DNA of 53,545 nucleotides from Acidobacteriota bacterium (GCA_018268775.1 JAFDVV010000041.1:9942-63486), one strand, 5' to 3'. Shown: positions 19,124-27,876, numbered from the stretch's first letter. Numbers and translations: made by a program. Notes: a model not told the origin generated them from the sequence alone.

Positions 19124-19836
19124 GGATTGTGATCGTCGCGGCGCTCCCGGGAGAGTTGAAGCCGCTCGTGCGCGGATGGGAGAAGCATCGCTCCGGCACA
19201 AGAGGGGTCGCGCTCTGGAGGTCCTTACAGAACGGCGACGAGGTCGTGGCTGTCTGCGGGGGCATGGGAGCATTCGCCGCCACACGCAGCTTTGCTGCAG
19301 CCGAGGCGCTTGGACGCCCCGATGTCGTTTTGTCCGTGGGGTGGGCCGGAGCACTCGATTCGGGAATGAGAACGGGACAATGTTACGTTCCATCCGGTGT
19401 CGTCGATGTCCAGACCGGCGAGCGCTTCCAGCTTGCCGAAGGCAGCCGTCAGTTGCTTCTAGCGACGACACCGCAGGTTGCGGACAGAAACGAAAAGCGG
19501 CGTCTCTGGCGAAGCTACGGTGCCAAGTTGGTGGACATGGAGTCCGCAACGGTCGCTCGCCTGGCGCATATCCACCAGATTCCGTTCTGCTGCTTCAAGG
19601 CGGTCTCGGACGGGCCAGACGCAAACCTGCCCGACCTCAATCGCTTCATCAGCGCAGAGGGGCAGATGCGAATGCCTGCGTTTCTGACGCATGTCGCTTT
19701 GCGGCCCAGGTTCTGGAAGCCTTTGGCGAAGCTGGGACGGAGCAGCAGCGTTGCCTCAGAGGCGCTGGCGGAAAAAATAACCAGGTTTCTTCAGGAAAAA
19801 GACGTGCAGCGAACAAATAGAACGGGAGCAGTCTAG
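19120..19836 (+). CDS. hpnG: HpnG, adenosylhopane nucleosidase (phosphorylase superfamily)
   Basis: 238 residues with the purine/uridine phosphorylase-type fold: MRIVIVAALPGELKPLVRGW at the start, VVAVCGGMGAFAATRSFAAA for the phosphate/ribose loop, VVLSVGWAGALDSGM, and VDMESATVARLAH, the conserved MES motif that binds ribose. HpnG removes adenine from adenosylhopane to give ribosylhopane. The start ATG overlaps the hpnA stop, so the two are translationally coupled. A short tail after residue 215 is Lys/Glu-rich. Confidence 0.88.
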   Translation: MRIVIVAALPGELKPLVRGWEKHRSGTRGVALWRSLQNGDEVVAVCGGMGAFAATRSFAAAEALGRPDVVLSVGWAGALDSGMRTGQCYVPSGVVDVQTGERFQLAEGSRQLLLATTPQVADRNEKRRLWRSYGAKLVDMESATVARLAHIHQIPFCCFKAVSDGPDANLPDLNRFISAEGQMRMPAFLTHVALRPRFWKPLAKLGRSSSVASEALAEKITRFLQEKDVQRTNRTGAV

Positions 19837-19840
19837 AACC

Positions 19841-20923
19841 TTGAGCAGCGAAAACATTGTGCCTTCCACCATGCGCGCCGCGGTGTATCGCGGCCTCAAC
19901 GATGTCCGAATCGAAACGATCCCCGTGCCACGGATCGGTAGTGGGGAAGTGCTGGTAAAGATTCATACCTGCGGAATCTGCGGGACCGATCTCAAGAAGA
20001 TTCATACGGGGTCTCACTCCGCTCCACGTGTCTTTGGGCACGAGATGGCGGGTACTGTCGCAGCCGTCGGAGAAGGTGTTGTTGAATTCAAGGTCGGCGA
20101 TCGCGTCATGGCGTACCACCACATCCCTTGCGGCGAATGCTTTTACTGCCGCAAGCACACCTTCGCCCAGTGCGAGACCTACAAGAAGGTCGGCTGCACC
20201 GCGGGCTTCGAGCCTTCGGGCGGCGGCTTCGCCGAATACATCCGCGTCATGGACTGGATCGTCCAGCGCGGCCTTGTGAAGATTCCCGACGGTGTCTCCT
20301 TTGAACAGGCGGCCTTTATCGAGCCCGTGAACACCTGCTACAAAGCCGTCAACCTGCTCAATCTGCAACTGGACGAGACCGTGCTGGTCATTGGTCAGGG
20401 GCCTATCGGCATCCTGCTCGCGGCACTCGCAAAGCGTACTGGAGCGACGGTGCTGACGAGCGATCTTTACCCCGAACGCCACGCGGTTGCGGCAAAGTTC
20501 GGTCTCGACCATCCTCTCGACGCTCGCGGAGATGTCGTAGCAGCGGCAAAGACCGCAACCGAGGGTCGTGGCGCCGATGTTGCGCTGGTTGCAGTCGGCG
20601 CAAACGCGCTCATCAAAGTCGCGATGGATGCGATCCGCCCCGGCGGACGCGTCGTCCTGTTTGCCGCCACGCAACATGGCGAAGCTCCCTTTGACCCCGC
20701 CGCGGTCTGCATGGACGAGAAGACCCTCATGGGTTCCTACAGTGCATCGGTTGCGATACAGGATGAAGTCACACGGCTTGTGCTCGACGGTCAGAGAAAC
20801 GGCTTCGACCTGACGCAGCTAATCTCGCACCGTTTTTCGATTGAGGAGGCAGTCGCCGCGATCGACCTTGCTTCGAATCCGCAGCCAGACTCCATGAAGA
20901 TCGTTATTCAACCGGGAAGCTAG
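19841..20923 (+). CDS. zinc-dependent alcohol dehydrogenase (MDR family)
   Basis: A 360-residue medium-chain dehydrogenase starting with TTG at 19841; an internal ATG at 19871 is also possible but has no ribosome site. Catalytic zinc ligands lie in CGICGTDLKKIH and GHEMAG; the structural zinc uses the four Cys of CGECFYCRKHTFAQC. The Rossmann motif is GQGPIGILLAALAKR. The closest general types are sorbitol and threonine dehydrogenases. It follows hpnG by 4 bases and ends the operon, so it may oxidise or reduce a hopanoid side-chain intermediate; this is inferred only from position. Confidence 0.88.
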   Translation: MSSENIVPSTMRAAVYRGLNDVRIETIPVPRIGSGEVLVKIHTCGICGTDLKKIHTGSHSAPRVFGHEMAGTVAAVGEGVVEFKVGDRVMAYHHIPCGECFYCRKHTFAQCETYKKVGCTAGFEPSGGGFAEYIRVMDWIVQRGLVKIPDGVSFEQAAFIEPVNTCYKAVNLLNLQLDETVLVIGQGPIGILLAALAKRTGATVLTSDLYPERHAVAAKFGLDHPLDARGDVVAAAKTATEGRGADVALVAVGANALIKVAMDAIRPGGRVVLFAATQHGEAPFDPAAVCMDEKTLMGSYSASVAIQDEVTRLVLDGQRNGFDLTQLISHRFSIEEAVAAIDLASNPQPDSMKIVIQPGS

Positions 20924-20957
20924 TGTCCTGAGTCTGAAGTTCGCAACATAAACAACA

Positions 20958-21020
20958 TTGTCGTCCTGAGCGGAGTTTGACGCGCTTCTGCGGCAAGCGG
21001 AGTCAAAGGATTCTGCATTA
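20958..21020. repeat. dispersed intergenic repeat, copy 1
   Basis: The gap between two convergent genes holds a GTCGTCCTGAGCGGAGT block, then a short GC-rich loop, then AAGCGGAGTCAAAGGATTC and TGCATT. The two GCGGAGT blocks are direct repeats. A shorter relative of the same consensus lies at 31467-31500. Elements of this form recur between genes in Terriglobia genomes. Confidence 0.55.
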
Positions 21021-21038
21021 GAATTTTCGACGCTGCAT

Positions 21039-22487
21039 TCAGTCTCGATTGCGCTTCTTGATCTCGACATTGAGCCGCTTGATCTTCTGGTTGAGCGTCG
21101 AGAGTGGGATACGGAAGTATTCTGCTGCCTCTGTCTGGTTCCAGTGGCAGCGTTCCAATCTGTCCGTAATAATGCGCCGCTCGATCTCCTCCATCAGGTC
21201 GAACAATGAGGCATCCGGCTGGTGCTCCAGCATCGTCGCAGAGTAGGTGTTTCCCGTAAGCTGCGCAGGCAGGAGCTCAGGAGGAATCACCTTACTTGTC
21301 GAGAGGACCACGCCGCGCTCTATTGCATTCTCCAGCTCGCGAACGTTTCCCGGCCACTCATAGTCCATCAGAATGCGCATCGCATCGGGAGACAGCGTGC
21401 GCTCTTCCATGCCGTTTTCATTGCAGTAGAACTTTAGAAAATGTGCCGCAAGGATTGGAACGTCTTCGCGGCGCGACCGCAGCGGCGGCAGCTCAAGCGT
21501 AATGACGTTCAAGCGATAGAAAAGGTCCTCGCGGAACCGTCCGGCCTTCACGGCTTCCTGCAGGTCGACGTTCGTTGCGGCAATAATGCGCACATCCACC
21601 TGAATCTCCTGCGTTCCGCCCAGGTGCATGAACCGGCGGTCTTGCAGCACGCGGAGAATCTTCGCCTGCATGTCCAGCGACATCGTACCAATCTCATCGA
21701 GGAAGAGCGTGCCCCCATTGGCGACCTCGAACAGGCCCTTCTTTGCCGACACGGCCGAGGTAAACGCCCCCTTGACGTGTCCGAAGAGCGTGGACTCGAG
21801 CAATTCTGAAGGAACCGCACCCGTGTTTACCGGCACAAACGGTCGATCGCGGCGCGGTGAATTTCCGTGTATCGCCTTTGCGACCAACTCCTTGCCCGTG
21901 CCGCTCTCGCCCTGTATCAAGACGGTGGAGCGGCTGGGCGCGACCTGTGCCACCAGGTCGAAAAGTTTCAGCATCGGTTCGCTTTTGCCGACGATGTTCT
22001 CAAAGTTATAGCGTTGTTTCAGAGTTCGCTTAAGCTGAACGACCTCTTCTTCCGCGCGGTGGCGCGCAATTGCCGTTCGAATGTCGGCGAGCAGCTTCTC
22101 GTTGTCCCACGGCTTCTGGACAAAGTTCTCGGCCCCTGCGCGGATGGCGTCAACGACATTGCCCATCGTGCCGAAGGCCGTAATCATAATCACAGGCAGC
22201 TTCGGATACATCTCCACGATTCGCGGCAGAAGATCCATGCCGCTTTCACCCGGCAGGGCAAGATCCAGCAGCAGCAGATCGAACTCGCTACGCGCAAGCT
22301 GGTCCATTCCGCTTGCGCCATCCTGTGCCAGCGTCACGGAGAAGCCCTCAAGCGTAAGCATTGTGTCCAACGAGTCGCGAATTCCTGCCTCGTCGTCGAT
22401 GATGAGGATTCGCATACTGCCAGCGATGCGGCCCGCAGGCTTATTCGAGACGGCCTCCTGGGCAGTCTCTGTCGTTGTGTCAGGCAT
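21039..22487 (-). CDS. NtrC-type sigma-54-dependent response regulator
   Basis: 482 residues. After a 24-residue leader, the receiver domain has the acidic pair D31/D32, the phospho-acceptor D75 (LLLLDLALPG) and the conserved Thr and Lys (MITAFG, QKPW). The AAA+ domain (about 165-400) has Walker A GESGTGKE, Walker B and the sigma-54 contact loop GAFTSA in place of GAFTGA. A Fis-type helix-turn-helix ends the protein (HWNQTEAAEYFRIPLSTLNQ). The start ATG overlaps the kinase stop by 8 bases and has AGGAAG seven bases upstream. It should activate sigma-54 promoters on phosphorylation by the linked kinase. Confidence 0.95.
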   Translation of the reverse strand: MPDTTTETAQEAVSNKPAGRIAGSMRILIIDDEAGIRDSLDTMLTLEGFSVTLAQDGASGMDQLARSEFDLLLLDLALPGESGMDLLPRIVEMYPKLPVIMITAFGTMGNVVDAIRAGAENFVQKPWDNEKLLADIRTAIARHRAEEEVVQLKRTLKQRYNFENIVGKSEPMLKLFDLVAQVAPSRSTVLIQGESGTGKELVAKAIHGNSPRRDRPFVPVNTGAVPSELLESTLFGHVKGAFTSAVSAKKGLFEVANGGTLFLDEIGTMSLDMQAKILRVLQDRRFMHLGGTQEIQVDVRIIAATNVDLQEAVKAGRFREDLFYRLNVITLELPPLRSRREDVPILAAHFLKFYCNENGMEERTLSPDAMRILMDYEWPGNVRELENAIERGVVLSTSKVIPPELLPAQLTGNTYSATMLEHQPDASLFDLMEEIERRIITDRLERCHWNQTEAAEYFRIPLSTLNQKIKRLNVEIKKRNRD

Positions 22488-25434
22488 GAATCGTCTTCCT
22501 GTCGGCCTCTGTTGTCGGCAGAGGCATCGTTAGCGGGCGGCCGCCGGAGGCAGGGAACTCCAGTTGGAACGCCGTTCCTACACCGACCTCGCTCTCGACG
22601 TGGATCTTTCCTGCGTGCTCCTGCATGATGCCATAGCTCACTGCCAGTCCCAGACCGGTACCCTTATGGCCGCCCTCTTGCGGCTTCGTCTTTGTGGTAA
22701 AGAATGGGTCGTAGATGCGATGCAGATGTTCGCGCTCGATGCCTGCACCGGTATCCTGAATCCGCACCACCACGCGGCCACCGCTGCGGAAGGTTGCAAC
22801 TCGAAGCGAGGCGTTCTGTCTGCCGAACATGGCGTCACGGGCGTTCAGCATCAGGTTCAGAACGACCTGTTGCAGCTTGCCTCGATTGCCATGAATTGAT
22901 GGCAGTGTCGAGTCGAAGTTTGTCTCAACCCGTATCTGCGATGTCTTCAACTGGTGCTCCAGCAGCACCAGCGTGTCGCGCAACAGTTCGTTCAGGTCGA
23001 CGTTCGTAAACTCGCTCCCACTCGTGCGTGAGAAGTTCAGCAGGCCGTTGACGATCTCGGAGGCACGGAAGGTCTGCTGCGTGATCTTCTCGAGCACCGG
23101 AGCAAGGCGCTCATCGTCGCGCATGTGCTTGGTCAGCATCTGCGCGTAGCTCGATATCACAGCCAGCGGAGTGTTGACCTCGTGGGCCACGCCCGCCGCC
23201 AACAGGCCGATCGACGACAGCTTCTCCGACTGCGTCAACTGCGCCTCCATCTGCAAGCGTTCGGTAATGTCATCGACCAGAATGATTCGTCCGATCGCGA
23301 CAAAACTCTTCGAAACAAGCGGTGCGATGGCAATGTTGGCGACGCGCACCTCACCCGAAGGCAGTGCCAGGCGGAACTTGTAAAGCGTATGCGTACCTTG
23401 CTCTCCGCGTACATCGTTGAACCGCGAGACGAACTCAGCGGGGAAGAGCGAGGAGAGTGGCTGACGCAATGCCTCCGCCCGCGACCTGGCGAACATGACC
23501 TCCATCTGCGCATTCCAGCTCTCCACCCGGTCGTCAAGGTCCACCGCGAAGATGCCGATGTTGATCGATTCGACGATGTTCTCGTTGAACTCCTTCAGTC
23601 GCTCGAAATCTGCGATCTTCTGCTCCAGGCGCCGGTAGAGCTGCGCGTTCTGGATCGCAATGCCGATATAGCCGGCCAGCGATTCGAGGAGCTCCATGTC
23701 CTCGCTCGTAAGAAAGTCCCCGTCGTTGGTTCGGCCAAGACCAATGACGGCAACCGTGCGTGTCCCCCCACCCTCGCGGTTTGCGACACGGCAGGGAAGA
23801 TAGTAGTTCAGGTCCAGGCATGAGGCCGTCAGCCGCTGCGCCTCGGGCAGCCGAAGCATCTGCTGCGGATTTTCTAGAAACAGATGGTTGTTTGCATTCG
23901 GCCGGTCGAAGTCGAGAAATCCAACATCGAGTGCCTTCAGCTCAGCGGGCAACATGCTTGTGAGTCCATGCGATGCGGCGAGTTCGAACCTGGAGTGCCC
24001 CGAAGGTTTGTCCGTTTCCGTGGCCAGAAACACTGCAACTCGCGTAACCAGCAACGCCTGCGGCAGCCTCTCTACGATCGAATCGAGCAGGGCGCGCAGG
24101 TCCGTCTGCGAATTCAACCCACGGCCAAATTCCACAAGCGTCTCGCGGTAGTCGAACCGCTTCTGGTCGAAGACCCTGTCCACCCGCGCCTGAATCGCCT
24201 TCTTCAACGGATCGAAGATCAACCCGGTAACGATGATGGCGATCAGGAAGCCCCATGTTCGCAGGCTCGGCAGACGGGCGTGCACCATCTCCGCTGTGAT
24301 CGCCACCACGCCGAAGTAAAGCCCCACCAGGGCGGCTGTCGCCAGCGTGTACGTCACTCCACGCTTGAAGATCAGGTCGACGTCCATCAACCTGTAGCGC
24401 ACAATTGCCCACGAGAATGTCAGCGGCAGGAATACCAGCGACAAACCGGCGAACTTGGTAAGAAGGCTGGGGACCGTGACATCGGCGAGGTAGGGAATTG
24501 CCAGCAGCGTAAAGGGTGTAATCGCCAGCAGCGTGCCGCGTGTGAGCCACTTCAGTTGCTGGCGCTCCAGCCCGCTGCCCTCTCTGCGATACCTGTACAG
24601 GAAGACGACGGCGGAGGTCACGTAGTAGAGCGCCATGTAGCCGACGGAAAGCTGGTCCAGCTTATGCCGCAGAAGCTCAGTCGCCGACCAGTACTCGATC
24701 GCCCAGAACTGCAAGCCCACCAGCAGCGCTCCGGGAAGATAGAGCGCAATACACAAAAGCCGCCTGCGCAGCTTTGCCGCTGGACTAACGGTGTTCGAGA
24801 AATTGACCGCAAAGTGCAGGAACAACGCTGGCTGCAACGCTGCAGCCGCCATATTGCCCCAGTAGATGATCCAGTCGAAGGTGTCCAGCTCGGTCGTGTA
24901 CTTGAACGAGTACAGCACGAAGGAGACAAGGCAGAAGATGTAAAAATGTGTCGCTTTCGGGGCCGTCCACCGCCTGAAGAGCACGTAGATGCCGATACAC
25001 AGATACACCAGAGCTATAAATCGAAGTCCCTGGTTGATCGAGCGGTCGGTAGGCTCAAGAATCACCTGAATGTCGAGCTTTGTGGCGTCCTTGAGGTCGC
25101 CCGCGCCAGGCGAAGGCCTCAGAATCGAGTATGTAGCATGAGCCCAGATGCCGCTCCTGAACATCTCTCTGACGAAAGGCGCCGTTCGCGTAACTGGCCT
25201 CTCGTTGATACCCACCAGCACATCGCCGGTACGAATTCCTGCCCGGTCTGCTGGCGATCCTCCGGGAACGTGACGGGCGACCAGCCCTCCTGAACCCTCT
25301 ACCCACGAGACCCCATCCGTTGGAACCTCAAATCCGTTCTCACGGTTAAGGTTCAGCAATGCAAGCACACATGCCCCCAGCGTCACCACAGCCAGGGCAA
25401 CGGCCAGAATGCGTGTTTGAGCCGCGTCTTTCAT
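22480..25434 (-). CDS. membrane histidine kinase with PDZ, multi-helix, GAF and PAS domains
   Basis: 984 residues. TM1 lies at 8-26, then a periplasmic PDZ-like domain at about 41-128 (RHVPGGSPADRAGIRTGDVL), then a hydrophobic region of about seven or eight helices at 135-400. A cytoplasmic GAF domain (about 430-590), a PAS domain (about 605-725), the dimerisation helix with H751 (GVAHEVNTPLAVI) and the ATPase (N box NLMLNARDAM, G boxes DTGAGIE and GTGLGLAVSYGI) follow. NtrB-type H box and N box fit the NtrC partner. The exported PDZ domain suggests sensing of unfolded or C-terminal peptide ligands, by analogy with DegS-type sensors; this is inference. Confidence 0.93.
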   Translation of the reverse strand: MKDAAQTRILAVALAVVTLGACVLALLNLNRENGFEVPTDGVSWVEGSGGLVARHVPGGSPADRAGIRTGDVLVGINERPVTRTAPFVREMFRSGIWAHATYSILRPSPGAGDLKDATKLDIQVILEPTDRSINQGLRFIALVYLCIGIYVLFRRWTAPKATHFYIFCLVSFVLYSFKYTTELDTFDWIIYWGNMAAAALQPALFLHFAVNFSNTVSPAAKLRRRLLCIALYLPGALLVGLQFWAIEYWSATELLRHKLDQLSVGYMALYYVTSAVVFLYRYRREGSGLERQQLKWLTRGTLLAITPFTLLAIPYLADVTVPSLLTKFAGLSLVFLPLTFSWAIVRYRLMDVDLIFKRGVTYTLATAALVGLYFGVVAITAEMVHARLPSLRTWGFLIAIIVTGLIFDPLKKAIQARVDRVFDQKRFDYRETLVEFGRGLNSQTDLRALLDSIVERLPQALLVTRVAVFLATETDKPSGHSRFELAASHGLTSMLPAELKALDVGFLDFDRPNANNHLFLENPQQMLRLPEAQRLTASCLDLNYYLPCRVANREGGGTRTVAVIGLGRTNDGDFLTSEDMELLESLAGYIGIAIQNAQLYRRLEQKIADFERLKEFNENIVESINIGIFAVDLDDRVESWNAQMEVMFARSRAEALRQPLSSLFPAEFVSRFNDVRGEQGTHTLYKFRLALPSGEVRVANIAIAPLVSKSFVAIGRIILVDDITERLQMEAQLTQSEKLSSIGLLAAGVAHEVNTPLAVISSYAQMLTKHMRDDERLAPVLEKITQQTFRASEIVNGLLNFSRTSGSEFTNVDLNELLRDTLVLLEHQLKTSQIRVETNFDSTLPSIHGNRGKLQQVVLNLMLNARDAMFGRQNASLRVATFRSGGRVVVRIQDTGAGIEREHLHRIYDPFFTTKTKPQEGGHKGTGLGLAVSYGIMQEHAGKIHVESEVGVGTAFQLEFPASGGRPLTMPLPTTEADRKTIHA

Positions 25435-25453
25435 AAACCTTCAACAACTAATA

Positions 25454-25469
25454 TGCACATGACATGCCA
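25454..25469 (-). promoter_or_regulatory. sigma-54 promoter of the kinase-regulator operon
   Basis: On the minus strand the sequence reads TGGCATGTCATGTGCA, matching TGGCACG-N4-TTGCA at all but two positions, with the GG and GC pairs at the required spacing. The predicted start near 25443 leaves about 9 bases before the ATG at 25434, including the GAAGG ribosome site. This predicts that the operon activates itself. Confidence 0.55.
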
Positions 25470-25643
25470 AACATTCTTTATAGGACTTTCAAGGGTTGGA
25501 CGTATATGGCAAGCCGGAGTTCCTATGAAAAATCATAACCCGTTAAGTTGAATCACATATTGTTAGAACATTAGGACATCGAAAGAAGGTACCGAAATTA
25601 GCTTCCTCCTCTCCCGTACCAGTTGCAAGATAAAAGAGGCGAA

Positions 25644-25656
25644 TTCTGTGACAGAA
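25644..25656. promoter_or_regulatory. inverted repeat, possible upstream activator site
   Basis: TTCTGTGACAGAA is a perfect 6+1+6 inverted repeat about 200 bases upstream of the predicted sigma-54 start, the usual distance for an NtrC-type enhancer. The 249-base gap 25435-25683 is A+T-rich relative to its surroundings and holds no gene. Confidence 0.35.
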
Positions 25657-25683
25657 CGTCCGGCAGAGGAGACAAGGCGCTCT

Positions 25684-26382
25684 TTAGCTGAGCCCGAAGG
25701 TCTTGCCCATCCAAGTGCGTAAGGCATCCTGCATCCTGTCCAGCTTCGGTCCAGGGGAAGACGGGGTTCCCTGAAAAAAGTGCTCAGCGCCCTCTATCCA
25801 CACAATCTCTTTCGGCTCCGCTGCTTTCATTAACATAGGTTCGACAGCGGCGCGTGGACCATACTGGTCCTCCGTTCCGCTGATAAACAGCTTCGGCTGG
25901 GAACACCCTTCCAGAAACTCGTAGGAATAGCTGCGCCCTTCGGCCCGATAGGGAACTCCTAGGCCGACGATCCCGCGTACCCGTGGATCGCCGCACCCTG
26001 CCTGCATCCCAACGAACGATCCAAAAGAAAACCCTGCGACCAGAATGGGGAGTTGAAGTCTGGCCTCCAGCCAATGGAGCGCGGCCTTTGCATCGTCGAC
26101 CTCGCCGCGTCCATGGTCGAACTCGCCTTCGCTCAGCCCGACGCCGCGGAAGTTGAATCGTAACACTGGCAGGCCAAGCCCGGAGAAGACCTTCATGGCG
26201 TGGTACACAACCTTGTTGTGCATCGTTCCGCCACCCAGAGGATGCGGATGGCACACCAGCGCGGCGTAGAGCGCGTCCTCACGGCCGCCGTTCAAGACTG
26301 CCTCAAGTCTCCCCGCGGGTCCTCGCAGGTCTTCAATCGCCTGCACTACTTGCCGGCCAGTAGTTGGAGTTGCATCGGTCAT
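25684..26382 (-). CDS. alpha/beta hydrolase of the COG2945 type
   Basis: 232 residues with a compact alpha/beta hydrolase fold and no lid domain. ALVCHPHPLGGGTMHNKVV and RFNFRGVGLSEGEFDHG are typical of this group of putative hydrolases; the nucleophile is S119 in AGFSFGSF, the acid probably D in SGTEDQYG, and the His in EGAEHFFQG. Substrate is unknown. The gene is divergent from the M20 peptidase gene with a 78-base gap that probably holds both promoters. Confidence 0.85.
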   Translation of the reverse strand: MTDATPTTGRQVVQAIEDLRGPAGRLEAVLNGGREDALYAALVCHPHPLGGGTMHNKVVYHAMKVFSGLGLPVLRFNFRGVGLSEGEFDHGRGEVDDAKAALHWLEARLQLPILVAGFSFGSFVGMQAGCGDPRVRGIVGLGVPYRAEGRSYSYEFLEGCSQPKLFISGTEDQYGPRAAVEPMLMKAAEPKEIVWIEGAEHFFQGTPSSPGPKLDRMQDALRTWMGKTFGLS

Positions 26383-26447
26383 CGTCTACCCAGTCTAGTA
26401 ATAAAGTCCGGCCCGTCCAGCATTACGGACAGCGCACGGCTGTATCG

Positions 26448-26453
26448 TATTCT
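26448..26453 (+). promoter_or_regulatory. -10 element placed for leaderless M20 peptidase mRNA
   Basis: TATTCT ends 7 bases before the ATG at 26461, and the intervening GAATACC has no ribosome-binding character. Transcription would start at or within a base of the start codon. Confidence 0.4.
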
Positions 26454-26460
26454 GAATACC

Positions 26461-27495
26461 ATGTCAGTTGACCCAATTCAGCTCACCCGCCAACTCGTCG
26501 ATATCGAGTCCACGACCTATCACGAGGGCAGGGCAGGGGCCTTTCTGTACGAGTATCTTCTGTCGCAGCGATATGCGGTAGAGCGTATGCCCGTCTCGCA
26601 GCCAGAACTCGCCGTAACTCCCGGCGCGGGCGTTGGCGAGCGATTTAACGTCTATGCAACAATGCCCGGTATCACGCCGGACGTCGTCCTCTCCACCCAC
26701 TTCGACACCGTCCCGCCTTACTTCGGCTGCACCGAAGACGACGAGTTTCTTTACGGCCGCGGGACCTGCGATGCCAAAGGTATACTCGCCGCCCAGGTAG
26801 CCGCCGCCGACCGCCTGCGCGAGGCCGGCGTTAAAGTCGGCCTCCTCTTCGTCGTTGGCGAGGAGCGCGACTCCGCCGGCGCAATCGTCGCGAACCAGAA
26901 CCCGCGCGGATCGAAGTTCCTTATCAACGGCGAGCCCACCGACAACCGCCTCGCCCTCGCCTCCAAGGGAGCGCTTCGCGTCGAACTGCGCGCCAAAGGC
27001 AAGATGGCGCATTCTGCATATCCTGAGCTTGGGGAGTCGGCCATCGATAAACTCGTCGAAGCCCTGCACGACCTGCTCGCCATGCCGCTTCCCGTCGAGC
27101 CCGAGATCGGTCCTTCCACGCTGAACATCGGCCTCGTCGAAGGGGGCCGTGCCCCCAACGTCATCGCCGACAAGGCCGAGGCACACCTGCTCATCCGCCT
27201 CGTCAGCCCCGCCGACGAGACCAAGCGAAACATCCTCCGGATCGTCGGCGACCGCGCCGATGTCACCTTCTCGCTGGAACTGCCCTACGTTCGCATGCGC
27301 AAGGTCGGCAACCTGCCTACGATGGTCGCCAAGTTCACCACCGACATCCCCTCGCTCACCAACTGGGGAGAGCCCTTCCTACTCGGCCCAGGCTCTATCC
27401 ATGTCGCCCACACCCCCAACGAGAAGATTGCCAAGAACGAGCTGCTCGAAGCCGTCGATCTCTACTACAAACTGGCAATGAGCCTTGTTGTGTAG
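26461..27495 (+). CDS. M20-family metallopeptidase (ArgE/DapE type)
   Basis: 344 residues from the ATG at 26461; the frame is open further upstream but would overlap the divergent hydrolase gene. Metal-binding and catalytic residues are H80 and D82 (LSTHFDTVPP), D104 (GRGTCDAKG), E134 and E135 (VVGEERDSAG) and the late His in HVAHTPNEK. The dimerisation lid lies at about 165-275 (GKMAHSAYPELGESAIDK). Family members deacylate N-acyl amino acids or cleave dipeptides; I cannot assign a substrate such as acetylornithine or succinyl-diaminopimelate from sequence alone. Confidence 0.9.
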   Translation: MSVDPIQLTRQLVDIESTTYHEGRAGAFLYEYLLSQRYAVERMPVSQPELAVTPGAGVGERFNVYATMPGITPDVVLSTHFDTVPPYFGCTEDDEFLYGRGTCDAKGILAAQVAAADRLREAGVKVGLLFVVGEERDSAGAIVANQNPRGSKFLINGEPTDNRLALASKGALRVELRAKGKMAHSAYPELGESAIDKLVEALHDLLAMPLPVEPEIGPSTLNIGLVEGGRAPNVIADKAEAHLLIRLVSPADETKRNILRIVGDRADVTFSLELPYVRMRKVGNLPTMVAKFTTDIPSLTNWGEPFLLGPGSIHVAHTPNEKIAKNELLEAVDLYYKLAMSLVV

Positions 27496-27509
27496 GTTAT
27501 CTCCGGCGG

Positions 27510-27523
27510 CGTTACATGTAACG
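27510..27523. promoter_or_regulatory. 14-base perfect palindrome upstream of a small gene
   Basis: CGTTACATGTAACG is fully self-complementary and ends 7 bases before the ATG at 27531. It could be the operator of a DNA-binding product of that gene or of another regulator. Confidence 0.4.
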
Positions 27524-27530
27524 TTGGGTT

Positions 27531-27761
27531 ATGAAGATCGGCAAGATCAAAACTTCCATCGAGCCGCAGCAGTCAGACTCTGCCGAGCGAGTCAAGCTGC
27601 ATCGGGCTTCTCTTCGCGCTCGTGGCATGAGGCTAGTCTCGCGTAAGCCAGAATTTATTCGCCAGTATCGTAAGCATCTTGCCGTTCTTCGAGAGAACCC
27701 CGAAAGGCCTGCCTTTTGGAAATGGATGGATCAGATGCAAGACACAGAGGGCTGGGTTTGA
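27531..27761 (+). CDS. small basic protein, possibly antitoxin-like
   Basis: 76 residues. The segment SAERVKLHRASLRARGMR resembles the N-terminus of MazE-like antitoxins of the DUF3018 type, but the usual IWVPD motif that follows is missing and no toxin gene lies next to it. The rest (EFIRQYRKHLAVLRENPERPAFWKWMD) is helical and basic. It follows the M20 gene by 35 bases and carries a perfect palindrome just before its start. The ribosome site is weak (GTTGGG). It may be a real orphan regulator or a decaying one. Confidence 0.5.
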   Translation: MKIGKIKTSIEPQQSDSAERVKLHRASLRARGMRLVSRKPEFIRQYRKHLAVLRENPERPAFWKWMDQMQDTEGWV

Positions 27762-27876
27762 AAACTTTAAGCGATGGCGAAACGGCTCTGTTGATCCATC
27801 TTGGATTGGCTTAGTTTCAGGCATCAAGAGAGTTTCTGGCCAGTTTTCCGCAGACTCGCTCTGATTTTCGCGGGCT

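Noticed and set aside
23884..25293. 469-residue plus-strand reading frame
   Set aside because: Antisense to the histidine kinase; rich in Gln, Arg and His with no motif.
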